DNA from: Spirochaetaceae bacterium
GTDB taxonomy: Bacteria; Spirochaetota; Spirochaetia; Treponematales; Breznakiellaceae
Direction of reading: 5' to 3'
Length of the DNA: 10,945 bases
Assembly: GCA_031258625.1 (NCBI GenBank)
Contig: JAIRMO010000099.1
Location: 1 to 10,945, forward strand
Position numbers and translations under genes: made by a program. The notes beneath the pieces were generated by a model. It had not been told where the DNA came from. It ran no database searches and worked only from the letters and a program-made list of their open reading frames with translations. Of this stretch, positions 6,380 through 10,945 are shown piece by piece. Numbering within the stretch: the first letter of the stretch is position 1; each line of letters starts with the position of its first letter.

Positions 6380-8920
6380 ATGAATATTTCCACATATACG
6401 GTAAAACCGAAGCTCCCCACCGCGCTCAAACCCTTAGAGGAGATCGCCCGGAATCTTTGGCTTTCCTGGAATTTTGACGCGGTCCAGCTTTTTATCCGGT
6501 TGGACTATGACGCCTGGCTTCAATCTTCCCAGAGCCCTGTCCGCACCTTGGGCATGGTTAGTCAGGAACGGCTTGCGGAAATGGCGAAGGATGATTCCTA
6601 CCTTGCCGCTTTAAACGAAGTCTACCGCCGTTTTCTCAAGTACAAGAACGGAGAGACCTGGTATCGGGGAAGCAAACGGGACGTGGTAGCATATTTTTCT
6701 ATGGAATACGGCATGGACGTTTCCTTCCCCATCTATTCCGGGGGTCTGGGAATGCTTTCCGGGGATCATATGAAAACCTCCTCCGATATGGGCTTGCCCC
6801 TGGTGGGAATCGGGCTCCTCTACCGGCAGGGATATTTCCGGCAGTACCTGAACGCCGATGGGTTCCAGCAGGAGACCTACCCTGAAAACGACTGGTACAA
6901 TATGCCGGTGGAACGGAAAACCAACAAAAAAGGGGAGCCCGTCAAGATCACCGTGGACCTGGCGGGCAGGCAGGCAACGGCGCAGATATGGGAGGTGAAG
7001 GTAGGCCGAAGCTCCCTCTACCTCCTGGATACCAATATCGATGAAAATCCCCCGGACATCCGGAATGTAACCGCCACCCTCTACGGCGGGGACAAAGAAA
7101 CCCGGATTCAGCAGGAGATCCTCCTGGGTATCGGCGGGATCCGGGCCTTGCGGGCCCTGGGGATCAACCCCGCGGCAACCCACATGAACGAGGGCCATTC
7201 GGCCTTTTTGGGGCTTGAGCGGATCCGGGAGATCATAGTCGAAAAGAAATTCAACTTTGAGGAGGCCAGAGAAGCCCTGTGGCCCACCAATATTTTTACC
7301 ACCCATACCCCGGTCCCTGCGGGGAACGAGCGGTTTGATCTGCCCCTGATGGAAAAGTATTTCCATACCTGGCCCCAGATCCTGGGGATAAGCTGGAAGG
7401 ATTTCCTCAGTTTGGGCAGGGAACGGCCCTACGATGATAACGAACCCTACTGCATGACCATCCTGGCCCTGAAACTCGCCGCCTATGCCAACGGGGTTTC
7501 CCGGCTCCACGGGGTGGTTTCCCGGGAAATGTGGAAGGGCCTTTGGCCGGAGCTTCCCCTGAACGAGGTCCCCATCGGCCATGTTACCAACGGGGTACAT
7601 CCCCGGACCTGGGTTTCCAACAACATGTCCGACCTCCTGGACCGGTATTTCGGCCCCCACTTTGAGGATGAACCCACGGACCTTGCCATCTGGAACCGCA
7701 TGGACCGGATCTCCGACGAGGAGCTCTGGCGCACCCATGAACGCCGGCGGGAGCGGCTGGTCGCCTTTGCCCGGGACCGGATCCGGCAGAACCTCAAGCG
7801 GAACGGCGCGGTGGAGCGCCGGATCCAGCAGGCCGAAGACGCCCTGTCCCCCTACGCCCTTACCCTGGCCTTTGCCCGCCGTTTTGCCACCTACAAACGG
7901 GGGAACCTCCTCCTCCGGGATCCGGAACGGCTCCTCAAACTCTTAAAGGACACCGAGCGGCCCATCCAGCTCATATTCGCCGGCAAAGCCCACCCCATGG
8001 ATATGCCCGGCAAGGATCTTATCCGCAGCATCGTCCACTTTGCCGAGCAGCACGATGTGGAAAGCCGGATCATCTTTTTGGAAAACTACGACATGGCCAT
8101 GGCCCATTACCTCACCGCCGGGGCGGATCTTTGGCTGAACACCCCCCGGCGCCCCCTGGAAGCGTCCGGAACCAGCGGTATGAAGGCCGCCGTGAACGGG
8201 GTCCTCAACTGTTCCATCCTGGACGGCTGGTGGGACGAAGCCTACAAAGCGGAAGTCGGCTGGGCCATAGGCCGGGGGGAAGAGTACGAGGATACCAACC
8301 TCCAGGACGAAGTGGAGAGCAAGGCCCTCTACGACCTTTTGGAACGGGAAATCATCCCCCTCTTCTATCAGCGGGGCCGGGACGGGCTGCCCCGGGAATG
8401 GATCAAACGGATGAAGACCTGCATGAGGGAAATAGGCCAATCCATGTCCAGCCACCGGATGCTCATGGATTATTCAAATAAATTCTATTTTCCCGCGTTA
8501 AAAAATTACCGCCGGATCGTCAAAGACGATTACGCCGAGTCAAAATCCCTGGCGGCATACCTGAATAAGCTCCGCCGGGCCTGGGACAACATCAAGATCC
8601 TCAGACTGGATTCCAACGCCAGGCCGGTGATGCAGCGGGGGGATTCCCTGACGGTTACCGCCGCCATAGAACTGGGGGCCCTGGTCCCGGAGGAACTTAC
8701 GGTGGAACTCTACTACGGGGCGGTGTCCAATCAAAGCAGGAACATCGAACAGGCCCGGCGGGCGGATATGAAACCCGTTGGACGGGACGGTTCGAGTTAT
8801 CTCTTCCAGGTGAGGGTTGAATGTGCCGATACCGGCTGGCAGGGACACACCGTGCGGATCCTGCCGAAACATCAGGCCCTGGTGCATCCCTACCGAACCG
8901 GGCTTATCAAATGGGCCTAG
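6380..8920 (+). CDS. glgP: Alpha-glucan (glycogen/maltodextrin) phosphorylase
   Basis: An 846-aa cytoplasmic PLP enzyme that splits terminal alpha-1,4-glucosyl units with phosphate to give glucose-1-phosphate. An N-terminal segment (about 1-95, starting PKLPTALKPLEEIARNLW) is typical of the GlgP branch that carries the DUF3417 domain. Then come the phosphorylase motifs: GGLGMLSGDHMK (121-132), NEGHSAF (270-276), GHVTNGVHPRTW (400-411), RRFATYKR (500-507, phosphate/PLP contacts), FAGKAHP (533-539) and EASGTSGMKAAVNG (594-607), with Lys602 as the PLP lysine. The last 110 residues or so form a beta-rich tail seen in this branch. The ATG at 6380 leaves the normal family N-terminus, but the nearest purine-rich GGGG is 14 nt upstream, so initiation may be leaderless. 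No frameshift or lost catalytic residue is seen. It converges on the next gene. Confidence 0.96.
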   Translation: MNISTYTVKPKLPTALKPLEEIARNLWLSWNFDAVQLFIRLDYDAWLQSSQSPVRTLGMVSQERLAEMAKDDSYLAALNEVYRRFLKYKNGETWYRGSKRDVVAYFSMEYGMDVSFPIYSGGLGMLSGDHMKTSSDMGLPLVGIGLLYRQGYFRQYLNADGFQQETYPENDWYNMPVERKTNKKGEPVKITVDLAGRQATAQIWEVKVGRSSLYLLDTNIDENPPDIRNVTATLYGGDKETRIQQEILLGIGGIRALRALGINPAATHMNEGHSAFLGLERIREIIVEKKFNFEEAREALWPTNIFTTHTPVPAGNERFDLPLMEKYFHTWPQILGISWKDFLSLGRERPYDDNEPYCMTILALKLAAYANGVSRLHGVVSREMWKGLWPELPLNEVPIGHVTNGVHPRTWVSNNMSDLLDRYFGPHFEDEPTDLAIWNRMDRISDEELWRTHERRRERLVAFARDRIRQNLKRNGAVERRIQQAEDALSPYALTLAFARRFATYKRGNLLLRDPERLLKLLKDTERPIQLIFAGKAHPMDMPGKDLIRSIVHFAEQHDVESRIIFLENYDMAMAHYLTAGADLWLNTPRRPLEASGTSGMKAAVNGVLNCSILDGWWDEAYKAEVGWAIGRGEEYEDTNLQDEVESKALYDLLEREIIPLFYQRGRDGLPREWIKRMKTCMREIGQSMSSHRMLMDYSNKFYFPALKNYRRIVKDDYAESKSLAAYLNKLRRAWDNIKILRLDSNARPVMQRGDSLTVTAAIELGALVPEELTVELYYGAVSNQSRNIEQARRADMKPVGRDGSSYLFQVRVECADTGWQGHTVRILPKHQALVHPYRTGLIKWA

Positions 8921-8980
8921 CCGCCGGCCGGCAGGGTTCCGCGTCCGCTGAAGTTAGCGGTTTCCGGGACGCCGGCGCGG
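8921..8980. terminator. Possible bidirectional terminator between convergent genes
   Basis: The 61-nt gap between glgP and the membrane gene folds on itself. GCGTC (8941-8945) pairs with GACGC (8968-8972), and CCGCT (8945-8949) with AGCGG (8956-8960); one base is shared. Outer GCCGGC arms (about 8924-8929 and 8971-8976) can pair as well. There is no T run on either strand, so it is not a canonical intrinsic terminator, but position and structure fit a shared stop signal. Confidence 0.4.
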
Positions 8981-8981
8981 C

Positions 8982-9755
8982 CTAATCCTTCCAGGGGAAG
9001 ATGAAATTTTTGAAGGAGCGGGTACCGGTTTTTTCCTGTTCCTCAATTAGAATGACTTCCCAGGGGATTTTACGGCGGTTCGCGCCGGGATTTGCCTCCA
9101 GCCAGTCGTATTTGAGGAGCCGCAGCCGCAGGGCCTCGTCCAGGTAAAGGAGGATCCCCGCGGGGCCGGGAAAAAGGAGGGCCAAAAAAAGGGAAACCGC
9201 TAAAATCACCACATTGTGCAAAAAAGAAAAAACACAAAACAGGGGGTTGTCAAAAAAAATCAGGAAACTTTTTTTTATGGCCCGGGGGATTTTATTGTCC
9301 AGCCGGGATCGGATCGGAAGGAAAAACTGTAACGAGAGGACCCCCACCACCAAGGTCCAGAAGATGATCGCCGAAAACAAGAGACCCACCATGGAATTCA
9401 TGGCCAAGTAAAAGGGAATAATCAGCGTTATTAAAAGATAGGCGGTAAAAACGAAAAGCCCCGCGACCACCCCCGCGGGCCAGGCTGTTTTAAGGTTCCG
9501 AAAAAAATCGGCAAATCCAAAGGAACCATAATCGGAAACCGCCTTGAGGGACAGGGCCGCGGCGGCAAGATAGATAAAACACCAGATTATTCCCAGGCAC
9601 AAAAGGATCAGGGCCATAAAGGGGACGGAGTCCAAAAGGGGGGGGATAAGAACCGGGATCGCCGCCGAGGCGATAAACCCCAGGTTTATCAGGGCCGCCC
9701 TAAAAAGATTGTCCCAAAGGTCAAAAAAGGTTTTTTTTATAAGAAACCCTATCAT
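8982..9755 (-). CDS. Multi-pass membrane protein of unknown function
   Basis: A 257-aa protein beginning MIGFLIKKTFFDLWDNLF. Hydrophobic segments at about 21-42, 46-70, 93-117, 122-146 and 172-197 suggest five or six membrane spans, followed by a charged, soluble tail (about 208-257) with many Lys, Arg and Glu. I do not recognise the family; the layout faintly recalls YesL/DUF624-like proteins, but I would not assign it. The start at 9755 fits an N-terminus leading into the first span. The longer frame to 9881 reads through a repeat element and adds a basic, repeat-derived stretch, so I reject it. No clear ribosome site precedes 9755 (GGGGGAG is about 25 nt away). The coding sequence is poorer in GC than its neighbours and has several 7-8 nt A/T runs. 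Confidence 0.72.
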   Translation of the reverse strand: MIGFLIKKTFFDLWDNLFRAALINLGFIASAAIPVLIPPLLDSVPFMALILLCLGIIWCFIYLAAAALSLKAVSDYGSFGFADFFRNLKTAWPAGVVAGLFVFTAYLLITLIIPFYLAMNSMVGLLFSAIIFWTLVVGVLSLQFFLPIRSRLDNKIPRAIKKSFLIFFDNPLFCVFSFLHNVVILAVSLFLALLFPGPAGILLYLDEALRLRLLKYDWLEANPGANRRKIPWEVILIEEQEKTGTRSFKNFIFPWKD

Positions 9756-9798
9756 TTTTTTACTATATATTATTATGTCTCCCCCGTCCACCCCGCGG

Positions 9799-9967
9799 GG
9801 CAGGATAAACGCTCTTTGGGCGCATTTCCGGCGCAAGCGCCGGAAACCGGGCTTTCCGCTATAATAGGGTTTAGCAGGCAAAGCCTGCTAAACCCTATTC
9901 CGCTCCAATCCCTTGCGCGTTTCCTACGGGAGCCTTTTTTTCCGCTATGACAGCGGTAAACAGGCGG
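9799..9967 (-). mobile_element. MITE-like element, copy B (rearranged, one end lost)
   Basis: The reverse complement of this stretch matches 6144-6336 in blocks. Shared pieces are CCGCCTGTTTACCGCT at one end, then GCGCAAGGGATTG, GCGGAA, CGGAAAGCCCGGTTTCC, GCGCCGGAAATG and GAGCGTTTATCCTGCC at the other. The terminal repeat CAGGATAAACGC is intact at 9801-9812. I find no partner repeat beyond 9967, so that end is truncated or diverged. Between the shared blocks the two copies carry different hairpins: here TTTCCGGCGC-AA-GCGCCGGAAA (9825-9846) and a 17-bp stem (9863-9899). Its intact end is 43 nt from the membrane gene's start. Confidence 0.7.
9863..9899. repeat. 17-bp perfect hairpin inside MITE copy B
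   Basis: AATAGGGTTTAGCAGGC, a 3-nt loop (AAA on plus, TTT on minus), then GCCTGCTAAACCCTATT. It is the longest perfect stem in the window. Copy A has nothing equivalent; in its place it has an unrelated stretch of about 15 nt, so the hairpin looks like an inserted module. The perfect stem suggests recent gain or structural selection. Confidence 0.85.
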
Positions 9968-10076
9968 CAGGGGGCTAAACGTAACCCGCAAAAAATTTGA
10001 GCGGAATTTGTTCGGAATTTGAAATTTTTGAACCCTTTACTAATGCAAAACAGCCCCTCGATCCCATATATTATCC

Positions 10077-10571
10077 ATGAGATCATTACGGGTATTAAAA
10101 CAAGGGGTGTGGTACGAAATCCGTACCCGTATCAACAACCGGGAACCCCTGTTCCGTCTCCATAAGGCCCTGGCCCTGTTTGCCAAGGTGTTCCGTCAGA
10201 CGAAACGCCGGTTTGTCTTCGAGGTCCGGGGGCTGTGTGTGGAGGACGACTGGCTGACGTTTTACATCAAGCCGGCGGACGGGCTGGAGCTACCCGCAAT
10301 CATGAAGTGGCTGAAACAGGTGTTCGCCCAACGGTACAACCGGGCGGAGGGACGGATCGGGCATATCTGGGGGGACCGGTATGGGTCGCGGATAGTGGAG
10401 GGGGAACCGCCTCGGGAGGAACCCGGAGCGGGGCGGGGGGATACGGACACAGGGGTCAGACCCTATGATGGGGATTCAACTATCGGGGTCAGACCCCAGC
10501 GTGGGGAAAGGGCGATCCAAACCGCTTTCCCCCCCCAATTCCCGTTTCTCCCCGCACCCGCGCCCGGATAA
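10077..10571 (+). CDS. REP-associated (RAYT/Y1-transposase-like) protein, probably inactive, with repeat-derived tail
   Basis: Residues 1 to about 108 follow the layout of the Y1/TnpA-REP family: start MRSLRVLKQGVWYEI (10077 fits the usual family start), central GLCVEDDWLTFYIKP, then IMKWLKQVFAQRYNRAEG and GHIWGDRYGSRIV. In active members the central motif reads roughly C-x-x-x-N-H-x-H-L; here both histidines are replaced (Trp59 and Thr61), so the metal-binding HUH motif is gone. A Tyr remains at 87, but whether it is the catalytic one is unclear. From about residue 125 the frame runs through GGGGTCAGACCC repeat DNA, so the last 40 residues are repeat translation rather than a domain. No ribosome site precedes the ATG. 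It is either a decaying transposase or a member retained for another role. Palindromic repeats directly downstream fit the family's known association with REP sequences. Confidence 0.65.
   Translation: MRSLRVLKQGVWYEIRTRINNREPLFRLHKALALFAKVFRQTKRRFVFEVRGLCVEDDWLTFYIKPADGLELPAIMKWLKQVFAQRYNRAEGRIGHIWGDRYGSRIVEGEPPREEPGAGRGDTDTGVRPYDGDSTIGVRPQRGERAIQTAFPPQFPFLPAPAPG
10453..10463. repeat. GGGTCAGACCC palindrome, copy 1
   Basis: A 5-bp stem around a single A, at codons 126-129 of the transposase-like frame. It is the first and least perfect of three copies, and copy 2 begins 32 bp downstream. Such GGGGTCAGACCCC palindromes fit the REP-like sequences linked to RAYT genes. Confidence 0.7.
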
Positions 10572-10668
10572 CCGGCGCCAATCCGCCCGGGGTTCCCAAT
10601 CAGCGTCCCTGTCCACCCCAAGCCGAAGACCCCCGGGGAAAGGTCTGTCCCGAAACCGGTAAAACCTG
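10469..10668 (+). repeat. Tandem repeat unit 1 (about 200 bp)
   Basis: It starts TGGGGATTCA and ends GTAAAACCTG, and matches unit 2 (10672-10876) along its length apart from scattered substitutions, short indels and one divergent block just after the palindrome. It contains a palindrome (10485-10497), a GC-rich hairpin around ATAA (10560-10578), and GGTCTGTCCC (10642-10651), which repeats the CAGACC core in the opposite direction. The first 100 bp or so form the tail of the transposase-like frame; the rest shows no convincing gene. Confidence 0.85.
10485..10497. repeat. GGGGTCAGACCCC palindrome, copy 2
   Basis: A perfect 6-bp inverted repeat around a single A, within repeat unit 1. It is the same core as copies 1 and 3. 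Confidence 0.85.
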
Positions 10669-10671
10669 CGT

Positions 10672-10876
10672 TGGGGATTCAGCCATCGGGGTCAGACCCC
10701 GGTACAAGAAAACCGCAATCCAAACCGCTTTCCCCCCCTATTCCCGTTTCTCCCCGCACCCACCCCCGCGCCCGGATAAGCGGCGCCAATCCGCCCCGGG
10801 TTCCCAATCAGCGTCCCTGTCCGCCTCAAGCCGAAGCCCCCCGGGGAAAGGTCTGTCCCGAAACCGGTAAAACCTG
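10672..10876 (+). repeat. Tandem repeat unit 2 (about 205 bp)
   Basis: The second copy of unit 1, offset by 203 bp at its left end and 208 bp at its right end because of small insertions. It has the same order: TGGGGATTCA, palindrome (10687-10701), CCAAACCGCTTTCCCCCCC, the ATAA hairpin, and GGTCTGTCCC (10850-10859). The block right after the palindrome differs from unit 1. The open frames in it are accidental and echo those of unit 1. Confidence 0.85.
10687..10701. repeat. GGGGTCAGACCCC palindrome, copy 3
   Basis: CGGGGTC-A-GACCCCG, a perfect 7-bp inverted repeat and the best of the three copies, inside repeat unit 2. Confidence 0.85.
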
Positions 10877-10945
10877 AACTGCGGGTCAAGTTTAGGGCAG
10901 GGGGAGGGAGCCGGGACCTCCGGGTAATTGACCGTTCCGGGGCCC

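Noticed and set aside
9756..9881. Longer N-terminus of the membrane protein starting at 9881
   Set aside because: The extra 42 residues are translated mainly from the repeat element and its flank and form a basic stretch unlike a membrane-protein leader.
9991..10030. Short direct repeat CGGAATTTG (10002 and 10013) upstream of the transposase-like gene
   Set aside because: Two copies of 9 nt in an AT-rich stretch, with no link to a promoter or other site I could support.
10453..10876. Possible CRISPR array because of repeated palindromes
   Set aside because: Only three short palindromes with unequal spacing (32 and 202 bp), the intervening DNA is itself duplicated, and no cas genes are present.
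10671..10877. 68-codon open frame in repeat unit 2 (and the related frame at 10465-10662)
   Set aside because: Both are Pro/Ser/Arg-rich readings of the tandem repeat; the two copies differ by frame-breaking indels, and there is no start signal.

Overview
The window looks like bacterial chromosome from a GC-rich, low-oxygen heterotroph. My best guess is a treponeme-type spirochete of the termite-gut kind. That rests on remembered resemblance of the REP-associated transposase-like protein, the abundance of small hairpin repeats and the gene content; no rRNA or other marker is present, so the taxonomy is only an inference.

Layout. Bases 1-240 hold a 24-nt G tract (79-102) and the start of a minus-strand reading frame with its own good promoter. 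Bases 253-5968 form one minus-strand operon, transcribed right to left: E1-alpha, E1-beta, E2 and E3 of a pyruvate/acetoin dehydrogenase-type complex, then a SorC/DeoR-type sugar-sensing regulator whose ATG overlaps the E3 stop codon by 4 nt. A consensus promoter (TTGACA-N17-TAAAAT, 5988-6016) lies at the operon head and carries a dyad over its -35 box. Bases 6017-6379 are intergenic and hold a nested hairpin, a 216-bp MITE-like element (6119-6334) with perfect 12-bp terminal inverted repeats and a 9-bp target duplication (8/9 match), and a promoter for the next gene. Bases 6380-8920 are glgP (alpha-glucan phosphorylase, plus strand). It converges on a minus-strand membrane protein gene (8982-9755). 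A second, rearranged copy of the MITE-like element (9799-9967, minus) lies just upstream of that gene. Bases 10077-10571 encode a RAYT/Y1-transposase-like protein that has lost its HUH histidines. It runs into a roughly 200-bp sequence duplicated in tandem (10469-10668 and 10672-10876), which carries GGGGTCAGACCCC palindromes.

How the genes work together. GlgP would release glucose-1-phosphate from stored alpha-glucan to feed glycolysis, and the dehydrogenase complex would turn the resulting pyruvate (or acetoin) into acetyl-CoA and NADH. The regulator, which probably senses a phosphorylated sugar, could tie that step to glycolytic flux. The most novel material is the mobile and repetitive DNA: the hairpin-module MITE family placed at an identical distance upstream of two genes, the apparently dead transposase with its repeats, and the possibly phase-variable G tract.
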